From: Mycobacterium sp. DL440
Lineage (GTDB): Bacteria; Actinomycetota; Actinomycetes; Mycobacteriales; Mycobacteriaceae
Length of the DNA: 64,000 bases
NCBI RefSeq assembly: GCF_011745145.1
Contig: NZ_CP050191.1
Coordinates: 6,092,473 to 6,156,472, forward strand
Reading direction: 5' to 3'
The first letter of the stretch is position 1. Each line of letters opens with the position of its first letter. The position numbers and the translations under genes were made by a program. Shown here piece after piece: positions 33,661-41,527 of this stretch. Under the pieces are notes generated by a model. It was given only the letters and a program-made list of their open reading frames with translations, made no database searches and was not told the origin of the DNA.

Positions 33661-34509
33661 GTGCGGCTGGGCCTGTCGACACCGGTTGTGGTACAGGTCC
33701 CCGGCGTCGCGTCGCACTGGGAAGCCGACGCCGGGACCGATGATCTGGCCCGGATCGCCTCAGTCGCAGATAATCTCGGCTTCGAATACCTGACGTGTTC
33801 TGAGCACGTGGCAATTCCATCCGCCGTTGCCCCCACCCGGGGTGCGGTGTACTGGGACCCGCTCGCCACCTTGGGCTTCCTCGCCGCGCACACCCGACGG
33901 ATCCGGCTCGCTACCTCGGTGCTCGTGCTGGGCTATCACCACCCGCTCGAGATCGCCAAACGCTACGGCACCCTGGACCGGGTGAGCGGAGGGCGACTGC
34001 TTCTCGGTGTCGGTATTGGTTCTCTCACAGAGGAATTCGATCTACTCGGCGCACCGTGGCCACGGCGGGCGGCGCGGGCCGATGATGCTCTTCGCGCGCT
34101 ACGGACGTCGTTGTCCACCGCCACGCCGCGTTATCACGGGCTGTTCTACGACTACGACGGAATCACCGTCCTTCCACACGCCGAGCAGGAGCGGGTACCG
34201 ATCTGGGTCGGCGGCAAAAGTTCCGGATCATTGCGCCGGGCTGTCGAGCTTGCCGACGGCTGGATGCCGTTCGGGCTGTCACCCGGCGAAGTGGGTGACA
34301 TGCTCGCCGACGTCGACCCGCCCACCGGATTCGAGGTATTGCTCTCGGCAATGGTGGATCCCGAAGCTGATCCGGCGGGTACCCGGACACGGCTGGCGAC
34401 ACTGCGCGATGCCGGGGCCACCGTCATCACCTGTGTGGTTCGCGCCGACAGTGCCCACCACTATTGCGACCAACTTGCCCGGTTGCGCGACATTCAGGAG
34501 CAGAAATGA
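33661..34509 (+). CDS. luciferase-like (LLM class), probably F420-dependent oxidoreductase
   Basis: A 282-residue TIM-barrel enzyme: EYLTCSEHVAIP, AAHTRRIRLATSVLVLGYHH, GRLLLGVGIGSLTEEFDLLG and VPIWVGGKSSGSLRRAVELAD. Mycobacterial proteins of this type mostly use cofactor F420. The GTG start follows the SDR stop by two bases, and the stop overlaps the next ATG (ATGA). It may reduce or dehydrogenate a ring intermediate; nothing more specific is visible. Confidence 0.8.
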   Translation: MRLGLSTPVVVQVPGVASHWEADAGTDDLARIASVADNLGFEYLTCSEHVAIPSAVAPTRGAVYWDPLATLGFLAAHTRRIRLATSVLVLGYHHPLEIAKRYGTLDRVSGGRLLLGVGIGSLTEEFDLLGAPWPRRAARADDALRALRTSLSTATPRYHGLFYDYDGITVLPHAEQERVPIWVGGKSSGSLRRAVELADGWMPFGLSPGEVGDMLADVDPPTGFEVLLSAMVDPEADPAGTRTRLATLRDAGATVITCVVRADSAHHYCDQLARLRDIQEQK

Positions 34510-35000
34510 GCATCGAACAGCAGGTCCTTGCCCGGCTGCAACGCCTCGAAGACGAACTCGCGATTGCAAAACTCCTTGCGTCCTATGGCCCTTCGGTGGA
34601 CGCGGGGAATGCCGACAACGCAGCGGAGCTGTGGGCGATCGATGGCACCTATGACGTCGAAGACTGGTTGATGACCGGCCGGGGTGGCGTGCACCAGATG
34701 GTCAGCTCGGCCAGCCATCAGGATCTGGTGGCGGCGGGCTGTTGTCACTTTCTCGGCCCAGCCGTGGTCACTGTCAACGGAGACTCCGCAGTCGCCGTCT
34801 GTGAATCGTTGGTACTGCTACGCGATAGCGAGGCCGGCTATCGGGTCTGGCGGGCCACCGCCAACCATTTCGCGCTGGAGCGGGTTGACGGACGGTGGCA
34901 GATCACCACCCGCACCAGCCGGCTGCTCAGCGGGAATCCATACGCGCATACTCTCCTCAACCTGGGGTTGGCCGGGTCGACAGTCCACGAACAGATCTGA
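34506..35000 (+). CDS. SnoaL-like / NTF2-fold protein
   Basis: A 164-residue protein with the paired N-terminal helices of the SnoaL-like fold (RLEDELAIAKLLASYGPSVD), then LWAIDGTYDVEDWLMTGRGG and VDGRWQITTRTSRLLSGN. It is ATGA-coupled to the luciferase-like gene. It is the third NTF2-fold protein of the window, each sitting beside an SDR or oxidoreductase, which fits an isomerase or dehydratase step on ring intermediates, but no catalytic residues can be confirmed. Confidence 0.74.
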   Translation: MSIEQQVLARLQRLEDELAIAKLLASYGPSVDAGNADNAAELWAIDGTYDVEDWLMTGRGGVHQMVSSASHQDLVAAGCCHFLGPAVVTVNGDSAVAVCESLVLLRDSEAGYRVWRATANHFALERVDGRWQITTRTSRLLSGNPYAHTLLNLGLAGSTVHEQI

Positions 35001-35009
35001 GAGGCCGTC

Positions 35010-35783
35010 ATGTCCGCTGCCGAGTGCCCGCTCGTGTTCTTCTCGTTCGTCGCACTCGATGGGGGAGGAGAAGAGGAACACCGCCGCTACAACGAATGGC
35101 ATCAACTCGACCACAGGCCGGAAAATCTCGCGCTACCCGGAGTTGCCTGGGGAGACAGGTGGAGCCGTCCAGCCGCGTCCCGTGCGATCTCGAGGGCCGA
35201 GCCTGGACAGGCCGATACCGACTATGTCGCGATGTACTGGTTCCGTGCTCCGGTCGAACAGTCGGTGCGGGCGTGGGAGCAACTCGGTGCCGACTCGTTC
35301 CAATGGGGCCGCGGACCGATGATCCCCGGTGTGCGCCGCACGGTGCTGGCATTCTTCCGGCCGGTCAAGGGCTACGCGGCGCCGTCGGCGCTGGTGTCAC
35401 CAGGGGTCATCCCGTACCGGCCCAATCGGGGTCTGCACCTGACGATGACCCGGTTCGCCGACCCGTACGGTGCCGATGCCCACCAGCACCACCAATGGGA
35501 GGACCGGGTCGCAATTCCCGCGTTGCTGGATCTTGACGGGGTGGCCGGGGCGTGGACATTCGCACTGCATCACCACCAGGACAACGGACTGGGGCTCCGG
35601 TCACTCGAGGCCGCGGACCCGCCCGGCGGGCTGCGTATCCGGCTGCTCTACCTCGACGACGAACCGGTTCGCGTCACCGGGCGGATCACGGACTGGCTGG
35701 CCGACAATGCGGCTGAGACCACAGCCGGAGAATGCGTCATCGACACGCCACTGAACACAATCATCCCCTGGCAGGACTGGTGA
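35010..35783 (+). CDS. conserved hypothetical, possible dimeric alpha/beta barrel
   Basis: A 257-residue protein I do not recognise by name. The opening LVFFSFVALDGGGEEEHRRYNEWHQ with LDHRPENLALPGVAWGDRW, and a second half of similar size (LTMTRFADPYGADAHQHHQW; TFALHHHQDN), look like two copies of an EthD/Dabb-type ferredoxin-like barrel. It is His-rich. It lies between the SnoaL-like gene and the 3-alpha-HSD-like gene in the plus-strand operon, so a role in the same pathway is likely. Confidence 0.62.
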   Translation: MSAAECPLVFFSFVALDGGGEEEHRRYNEWHQLDHRPENLALPGVAWGDRWSRPAASRAISRAEPGQADTDYVAMYWFRAPVEQSVRAWEQLGADSFQWGRGPMIPGVRRTVLAFFRPVKGYAAPSALVSPGVIPYRPNRGLHLTMTRFADPYGADAHQHHQWEDRVAIPALLDLDGVAGAWTFALHHHQDNGLGLRSLEAADPPGGLRIRLLYLDDEPVRVTGRITDWLADNAAETTAGECVIDTPLNTIIPWQDW

Positions 35784-35785
35784 AC

Positions 35786-36628
35786 ATGGGTATCTATGCG
35801 GTGACGGGTTCGGCGTCCGGGATGGGGAATGCGGCGGCACGGCGATTGCGGGCCGACGGGCATCGGGTGATTGGTGTCGACCTGCGCGATGCTGACGTGA
35901 TCGCGGACCTTTCGACAGTGCAAGGCCGTTCGGAAGCGGCCGCCACTGTCCTTGCGCTGGCTGACGGGCGCCTCGACGGCGCGGTTCTGGCCGCAGGCGT
36001 CGGGCCATTGCCCGGGGTCGACCAGGTAGGGCTGATCTTGTCGGTCAACTATTTCGGTGTGGTCGACCTATTGCAGGCCTGGCGGCCGGCGTTGGAGTCG
36101 CATGGCAACGCGAAAGTTGTGGTCGTCGGTAGCAATTCGAGCACAACGATGCCGATGGTCCCGCACCGCGCGGTGCGGGCATTGTTGCGTGGCGACCTCT
36201 CCAGCGCGGTCAAATGTTTGCGACGATACCGTTCGGTCGGGCCGTCGTTGGCCTACGGAGCGTCCAAGATCGCGGTCTCGCGCTGGGTACGCCGCAACGC
36301 GGTCCTGCCCGATTGGGCGGGCGCCGGGATCAGGCTCAACGCGATTGCGCCGGGGGCGATCAGGACGCCGCTGCTGGAGAAACAACTGGCCTCACCGCGA
36401 GAGGCTAAGGCGGTGCAGTCCTTCCCAGTTCCCGTCGACGGGTTCGGCAACCCTGATCACCTCGCAGAATGGATGGTGTTCATGCTGTCTGACGCAGCAG
36501 AGTTCCTCTGCGGCAGTGTCATATTCGTCGACGGCGGGTCTGATGCATATTTCCGTGCCGACGCCTGGCCGCGCCGGGTACCGACCTCTCGACTTCTCGG
36601 CTATGCCCTGCGGTACTTGAGGGGTTAG
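35786..36628 (+). CDS. 3-alpha-hydroxysteroid dehydrogenase-like SDR
   Basis: A 280-residue SDR that follows Comamonas testosteroni 3-alpha-hydroxysteroid dehydrogenase/carbonyl reductase as I remember it. Shared stretches are GHRVIGVDLRDADVIADLST, a short middle without NNAG, LSVNYFGVVDLL, a long insertion before YGASK, then AGIRLNAIAPGAIRTPLLEK and VIFVDGGSDAYFR. That enzyme interconverts 3-alpha-hydroxy and 3-keto groups on saturated steroids and bile acids. The ATG at 35786 is preferred to GTG 35780. It is the last gene of the operon begun at 29594. Confidence 0.8.
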   Translation: MGIYAVTGSASGMGNAAARRLRADGHRVIGVDLRDADVIADLSTVQGRSEAAATVLALADGRLDGAVLAAGVGPLPGVDQVGLILSVNYFGVVDLLQAWRPALESHGNAKVVVVGSNSSTTMPMVPHRAVRALLRGDLSSAVKCLRRYRSVGPSLAYGASKIAVSRWVRRNAVLPDWAGAGIRLNAIAPGAIRTPLLEKQLASPREAKAVQSFPVPVDGFGNPDHLAEWMVFMLSDAAEFLCGSVIFVDGGSDAYFRADAWPRRVPTSRLLGYALRYLRG

Positions 36629-36636
36629 CCTTCGCG

Positions 36637-37596
36637 CTATTGGTAATCGGCCAGCGCTTCGAGCAGCGGTGCGATCTCGTCGAAGTCGGCGGCGCCGAAG
36701 TCAATATAGTTGAGGCCCAAAGTATCGCGCCGATGCACCAGTTGTTCGATACACTCCTCGACCGTGCCCACCAACAGCCCGACGGTGCGCCTCCCGAGGT
36801 CGGGGTCCACCCCGTAACGGGCGCAGACCTCGGCCAGCACCTTCGGCGTCTGCGCGATACTGTCCACTACGCGGCACGTCCACGCGATCGACAGGTAGTC
36901 CAGCGCATCAGGGTCGCGCCCGGCTCTCTCCGCGGCACCACGTGCCCATTCGATCTTGCGCGCCATTCGGCTGGGCATCATGTCTTCGAGAACGCCTGCA
37001 TCATAGGCAGTTCCGCGCTTCAGGCTGGCGTGCACGCCCACGATGTCGGCGCGCCGGCCGGCCAACTCGAGCATCCGCCGCCCACCTCCCCCGATCACCA
37101 ACGGTGGGTGGGGCCGCTGCACCGGTGACGGTGAACCGGCCAGTCCATTGATGCGGTAGTGCTGCCCTGCGTGATGGACGGGCGCGCCAACGAACAGCGC
37201 GCGGATCACGTCGACCGCCTCCTCAAGACGGTCGACTCGGGTGGCCGGTGGGTCTAATGCGATACCGGCAGCGGCGTATTCGGACGCAAGGTAGCCGGCG
37301 CCTAAGCCGAGATCGAACCGACCGCCCGAGATCACGTCGATGGTTGCGGCCGCCTTGTGGGTGATCACCGGATGGCGATAATCGTTGGCTAGGAGCAACG
37401 ACATCACGCGCACCCGGTCGGTGTTGGATGCGATGGCCGCGAGCGCAGGTAGTGGGTCCTGACTGGCCACCATGAAGTGGTCGGACACCGTCACCGCGGT
37501 CAGTGGGCTCACGTCCATCCGTTGGATGAGATTCCGCCAGCGCACCATGTCAGGTTCGACCGGAGGCGCATACAGCGCAGTCTTGACAGGACGCAA
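36637..37596 (-). CDS. luciferase-like (LLM class), F420-type oxidoreductase
   Basis: A 319-residue TIM-barrel enzyme: VSDHFMVASQDPLPALAAIA, MSLLLANDYRHPVITHKAAA, GRFDLGLGAGYLASEYAAAG and PLVIGGGGRRMLELAGRRAD, the pattern of a mycobacterial F420-dependent LLM subfamily. The TTG at 37596 lies four bases past the P450 stop; no convincing ribosome site is seen, so the start may differ. It is co-directional with the P450 and the PMP dehydratase upstream, suggesting a three-step modification unit. Confidence 0.8.
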   Translation of the reverse strand: MRPVKTALYAPPVEPDMVRWRNLIQRMDVSPLTAVTVSDHFMVASQDPLPALAAIASNTDRVRVMSLLLANDYRHPVITHKAAATIDVISGGRFDLGLGAGYLASEYAAAGIALDPPATRVDRLEEAVDVIRALFVGAPVHHAGQHYRINGLAGSPSPVQRPHPPLVIGGGGRRMLELAGRRADIVGVHASLKRGTAYDAGVLEDMMPSRMARKIEWARGAAERAGRDPDALDYLSIAWTCRVVDSIAQTPKVLAEVCARYGVDPDLGRRTVGLLVGTVEECIEQLVHRRDTLGLNYIDFGAADFDEIAPLLEALADYQ

Positions 37597-37600
37597 GGGT

Positions 37601-38818
37601 TCAGCTGGCCATCTCGTACCGGATCGGCACGTTCTCTGGACCGGCGATGACGCCGCCGGCAGTCACGTCCACTGGACCGTCGAGCCGGACGTTGCGCCAC
37701 CTGCGGGTAAGGACAGCCAGGCCCTCCTCCATCTCTGCCTTGGCCACCGCGTGTCCGAGGCAGTAGTGACCGCCATAGCCGAAACCGATGTCGAACAGCG
37801 GCGACTTGCGGTGGCAATTGAACCGGTCAGGTTCACGGAAATGTGCTGGATCGCGCCCTGCACCGGTGATGTTGAGGGTGACGGTCTCGCCTGGCGAGAA
37901 GTCGATGCCCTCGACAGTCATCGGGTGCTGTACCACCTTGACCTGCCGCGGGGTGGCCGGGTAAAGGCGCAACGACTCGTTGATGGCGGGGCTGATCAGC
38001 TCCGGCTCGTCACGCAGCGTTTCCCATTGGTCCGCCTCGACGATCACACGCACCGCCGAGGCAAGCTGGTAGCGGGTAGTGTCGTGGCCGGCCAATAGCA
38101 CTCCTGCGATGTGCCAGATGATCTCGGCGTCGGAGATGTCTGCGTTCTCGGACTCCTTGACCGCGATGAGGTCGCTGATGAAGTCTTCGCGAGGCTCTGC
38201 CCGACGCTGGACGACCAGTTCCTCGCAGTAGGCGTGCACAGCCGACAGCGCGTCTTCGAGGTCGGCGACTCCCGGCCAGATGGGCTCCTGGCCAAGCAGG
38301 CGCAGCTTTACCGTGGCGTTGGCGAACGCGTCGATCTCGTCGAATGGAATGCCGATGAAACCGGCCACCACGCCGATGGCCAGGTGATGGCTGTAGTCGG
38401 CGACGAAGTTCATTCGGTCACCGCCCGCGAGCCGGTCCACCAACTGCTCTGCCAGATCGCGCATCATCTCGCGGGCCGCCGCAATGCGACTGGGCCGAAA
38501 GCCCTTCATCAGGATCGGTCGTAGCCGGTCGTGGCTGGCGGTCCATGTCAGGTTCAGGTTTCCGCCCACCAGGTAGTCGATGATCGGGCCCGTCGTCAAT
38601 CCCTTGTCCAGGAAGAACTGTGGGTCGCGCGGGGTGACCCGCGCATCCCGGTACAGCTTCCGTACGGTGTCGTAGGCATAGAATTCCGCGCCCGTGCGCC
38701 CGTCGGACACGCGGCGTCGGTCGGGCCCGGAACCCAAGAGGCCGTTGGGGTGCTCGAGGAATTCCGGAACGTGGGTGTCGATGTAGGGCAACTGCTCTGA
38801 GGTCAATGCGTTGGGCAT
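37601..38818 (-). CDS. cytochrome P450 monooxygenase
   Basis: A 405-residue soluble P450. The I-helix oxygen motif AGHDTT is at about 245, the K-helix ExxR is ESLR, and the heme loop FGYGGHYCLG carries the axial ligand C353. The length and the REPDRFNCHRKS segment are typical of actinobacterial class I P450s that need a ferredoxin. No ferredoxin gene is next to it. Co-transcription with the luciferase-like enzyme and dehydratase suggests hydroxylation of the same substrate; steroid use is inferred. Confidence 0.9.
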   Translation of the reverse strand: MPNALTSEQLPYIDTHVPEFLEHPNGLLGSGPDRRRVSDGRTGAEFYAYDTVRKLYRDARVTPRDPQFFLDKGLTTGPIIDYLVGGNLNLTWTASHDRLRPILMKGFRPSRIAAAREMMRDLAEQLVDRLAGGDRMNFVADYSHHLAIGVVAGFIGIPFDEIDAFANATVKLRLLGQEPIWPGVADLEDALSAVHAYCEELVVQRRAEPREDFISDLIAVKESENADISDAEIIWHIAGVLLAGHDTTRYQLASAVRVIVEADQWETLRDEPELISPAINESLRLYPATPRQVKVVQHPMTVEGIDFSPGETVTLNITGAGRDPAHFREPDRFNCHRKSPLFDIGFGYGGHYCLGHAVAKAEMEEGLAVLTRRWRNVRLDGPVDVTAGGVIAGPENVPIRYEMAS

Positions 38819-38828
38819 CGTGGCGCCC

Positions 38829-40046
38829 CTATCGGGATACGGGGGTGTAGCGGGCCGCGAATGCGTGGATAGACGCGACGACGTGCTCGAGTTCCTCGTC
38901 GGTCATACCGTGACTCATACCCAACGACATACCGCGCTCGAACACCTCGTCCGCGTTGGGCAGACCGTCGTCGGGCACGCGGTGCTCGACGCCAGCCATC
39001 ATCGGGTGGCGAGTGATGTTGCCACTCCATACCGTTCGGGTGTCGATACCGGCCGTTTCGAGGTGAGTCTGCAGGTCAGCTCGGTCAAAACCGGCGTCTG
39101 GCTGCACCGTGATGGGATAGCACAGCCAGGCGGTGTGGAAGTCGGGGTTCTGTCGGGGCAGCCGGAACAACTCGGGGTAGCTGCCGAACGCCGAGCTGAA
39201 CGCCTCGAAAATCTCTGCGCGGCGGGCATAGTTCTTGCCCAGCTTGGCCAGCTGCACCAGCCCGAAGGCCGCACCCAGTTCGGACGGTTCGAAGTTCCAC
39301 GGCAACACGTCGAAGATGAAGTCGTTGTCGTAGGCAACGCCGTCCAGCTCTTCGCGGAACACCCGGCCGGCGCCCGCTGACCCGAACAGGTGCGGTTCCG
39401 AACGACGGCCCCACCGGCGCAGCATCAGACCCCGATCGCGCAAGGCTTCGTCATTCAGGCACACCATTCCGCCGTTCCCCGCGCAGGTGATGATGTGCGA
39501 CATGGCAAAACTCGTCACCGTGATGTCCGACCGAGTACCGGTCTTGGTGCCCCGCAACGTCGTACCGATGCAGTCGCAGGAGTCCTCGATGACTTTGAGA
39601 CCGTGCAGGTCGGCGATCGCGCGTACCCCATCCCAATCCGGCGCGTTGCCAGCCAGGTTGGGCAGCAGGATTGCGCCGGTCTTGTCGGTGATCAGCTCTT
39701 CGATCTTCGACGCGTCGACGTTGTACGTGTCGGGTTCGACGTCGACGAAAACCGGAACCCAACCGCCACGCACAATCGGCGCAACGTCGGTCGAGAACGT
39801 AAGCGGAGAGGTGATGACCTCAGCACCCTTGGGCAACCCCAGCAGCTCGAGCGCCAGATATAGCGCCGACGAACCCGAATTGCACATCAGACCAAGCGTC
39901 TTGCCGTAGAGCTCGGCGACTGAACGTTCCATCTCGGCAACGTTCTTGCCGATCTTCATCGCGTACGGCCCGCCGCGAAGTACCTCCAGACAAGCCTGGA
40001 TTTCAGCTTCGTCATGGACGCTTCTGGCATAGATCACACGGGTCAC
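38829..40046 (-). CDS. sugar 3-dehydratase-like (RfbH/ColD type) PMP/PLP enzyme
   Basis: A 405-residue DegT/DnrJ/EryC1-fold enzyme. The catalytic lysine of aminotransferases is replaced by H184: SFAMSHIITCAGNGG aligns with the SFYPAHHITMGEGG of RfbH, the CDP-sugar 3-dehydrase, and with ColD. The co-substrate Asp is in VIEDSCDCIG, and NITRHP near the C-terminus matches RfbH NLTRQP. The four clustered cysteines for the RfbH iron-sulfur centre are not seen, so it is closer to ColD. A dehydratase or deoxygenation reaction is implied. AGGAGG eight bases before GTG 40046 sets the start. Confidence 0.8.
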   Translation of the reverse strand: MTRVIYARSVHDEAEIQACLEVLRGGPYAMKIGKNVAEMERSVAELYGKTLGLMCNSGSSALYLALELLGLPKGAEVITSPLTFSTDVAPIVRGGWVPVFVDVEPDTYNVDASKIEELITDKTGAILLPNLAGNAPDWDGVRAIADLHGLKVIEDSCDCIGTTLRGTKTGTRSDITVTSFAMSHIITCAGNGGMVCLNDEALRDRGLMLRRWGRRSEPHLFGSAGAGRVFREELDGVAYDNDFIFDVLPWNFEPSELGAAFGLVQLAKLGKNYARRAEIFEAFSSAFGSYPELFRLPRQNPDFHTAWLCYPITVQPDAGFDRADLQTHLETAGIDTRTVWSGNITRHPMMAGVEHRVPDDGLPNADEVFERGMSLGMSHGMTDEELEHVVASIHAFAARYTPVSR

Positions 40047-40054
40047 GGTGGAGT

Positions 40055-40060
40055 CCTCCT
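40055..40060 (-). promoter_or_regulatory. ribosome binding site of the PMP dehydratase gene
   Basis: The minus strand reads AGGAGG with an eight-base spacer to GTG 40046, excluding the GTG at 40073 upstream of it. Confidence 0.62.
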
Positions 40061-40160
40061 CTAGATGGCGCACGCCGCCCGGAGTGGCACCGGGCGCCTC
40101 ACCATCCCAGTCTGGATCTATGAAAGTGGCTGCAGGAGAAACGTTCCGCCAGGCGGACGG

Positions 40161-40997
40161 TCAAGTCTTGGCCATCAACCCGGCGTCGACGACGAGCTGC
40201 GTGCCGGTGACGTACCGGGCGCCGTCGGAAGCCAGAAACACCACCGCATTGCTGACGTCGACCGGGTCTACCCAGGGCACCGGGAGCAGATGCCGCGCCG
40301 CGAGCACGTCGGAGACGTCCTCGGCGGTCGGGTTCTGCAGGTCGGGGCGCAGCCGACGGAACGTCTCCTCGTTGATCACCATCCCGGTGCCTACTGCGCC
40401 CGGGTGAACTGTGTTGACGCGGATCATTTTGGGACCCAGTTCATTCGCCAACGATTGCATCAGACCCACGACTGCGTGCTTGGTGGCCGAGTAGTGCGCA
40501 GAGTTCGCACTGCCCCGTAACCCACTGGTGGAACTGACCAGCACGATCGAACCGCCGTCGGCGCCGATGTGCTTGACCGTTGCCGCGACGGTGTGCCACA
40601 CGCCGGTGAGGTTGACGGCCACCGTCTGGTCCCACGCCTGCTCGGTCAACTCCGAAGCTGGGGCCCGGCCGATGTGGATGCCGGCGTTGGCCACCACCAC
40701 GTCCAGACGGCCCAACTCCGCGACTGCGGAGTCGATGGCGTGTTTCATGGCGGCCAGGTCCCGTACGTCCGTCACAGCGCTGACGCAACGGCTGCCACGG
40801 CGACGGACCTCGGCCGCTGTCTCGTCTAAACCTTCTGCGGCCGAGCCGATGTCAAGGGCGATCACGTCGGCGCCCTCATCGGCGAATCGGGTGCAGTGCA
40901 CCCGGCCGGTGCCGTGTGCAGCCCCGGTGACGACGACAACCTTGCCTCGTAAGCCAGTCGTGTCGTACTCGTGCGCAGGGTTGGCGGAGGTATCCAT
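40161..40997 (-). CDS. mycofactocin-type SDR oxidoreductase
   Basis: A 278-residue SDR: GAAHGTG at 25-31, S155/S156, Y169 and K173 (YSATKHAVVGLM), with NLTGVWHT, IRVNTVHPGAVGTGM and LLPVPWVDPVDVSNA as in the mycofactocin-coupled subfamily. It is closest in the window to the SDR at 31222, sharing RVHCTRFADEGADVI-type sequence, so the two likely arose by duplication. The ATG at 40997 lacks a good ribosome site and an ATG at 41039 is in frame. It may start a unit running into the PMP dehydratase 114 bases downstream. Confidence 0.83.
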   Translation of the reverse strand: MDTSANPAHEYDTTGLRGKVVVVTGAAHGTGRVHCTRFADEGADVIALDIGSAAEGLDETAAEVRRRGSRCVSAVTDVRDLAAMKHAIDSAVAELGRLDVVVANAGIHIGRAPASELTEQAWDQTVAVNLTGVWHTVAATVKHIGADGGSIVLVSSTSGLRGSANSAHYSATKHAVVGLMQSLANELGPKMIRVNTVHPGAVGTGMVINEETFRRLRPDLQNPTAEDVSDVLAARHLLPVPWVDPVDVSNAVVFLASDGARYVTGTQLVVDAGLMAKT

Positions 40998-41062
40998 GCT
41001 TCGGAAGCTAGCCGCCGAAGCCGCGCCGGAGGGCTTCATGTTCCGGCCACTGGACGCCGCGT

Positions 41063-41527
41063 TCAGACCCGAAATCCGCCTACACGTGCGGCCATCCGCC
41101 GCGCCGCCGAACCATCCATGAGCTCGATGACCTGCCCCAGCGGATCCCGGTGGTAGACGGCGTTGTTGCCCGCGCCACCGTCCTTGGCGCCACGCATCCA
41201 CAGTGGCGCTCCGCGACGGGCCAGGGCGGCCGAGGCGGCGGGCACGTCGACGGCGACGAAGCCGATGTGATGAATGCCTGTGGTGGGCCGCCACACCGGG
41301 GAGTCGGGCACTGCCCGGATGAGTTCCACATGCGGTGGGCCGCTGGATAATCCAATGCGCTGCACGGTGTCGTGCAGCACGCCGTCGATGACGCAGGGAT
41401 AGTGCGTCTCGTCGAATAGCGTGACCGCGACGCCGTGCACGTGAAGCATGTCCCGAGCGGCGCGCTCGAGATCCTCGACGACGAAGCCAAGATGATGAGG
41501 GGTACCCAATCCATACATTGTGGTCAC
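41063..41527 (-). CDS. VOC-superfamily (glyoxalase-fold) protein
   Basis: A 154-residue vicinal-oxygen-chelate protein: LGTPHHLGFVVEDLERAARD at the N-terminus and GIHHIGFVAVDVPAASAALA as the second beta-alpha module, ending PLGQVIELMDG. The conserved His and Glu (HHLGF, HHIGF, IELMDG) suit one divalent metal site, as in methylmalonyl-CoA epimerase. The GTG at 41527 overlaps the IclR stop (GTGA); ATG 41518 is an alternative. It may be an epimerase or isomerase for an acyl-CoA intermediate. Confidence 0.76.
   Translation of the reverse strand: MTTMYGLGTPHHLGFVVEDLERAARDMLHVHGVAVTLFDETHYPCVIDGVLHDTVQRIGLSSGPPHVELIRAVPDSPVWRPTTGIHHIGFVAVDVPAASAALARRGAPLWMRGAKDGGAGNNAVYHRDPLGQVIELMDGSAARRMAARVGGFRV

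Noticed and set aside
39900..40046. Reading the DegT-fold gene as an ordinary sugar aminotransferase
   Set aside because: The position of the internal-aldimine Lys is His, and flanking residues follow RfbH/ColD instead.
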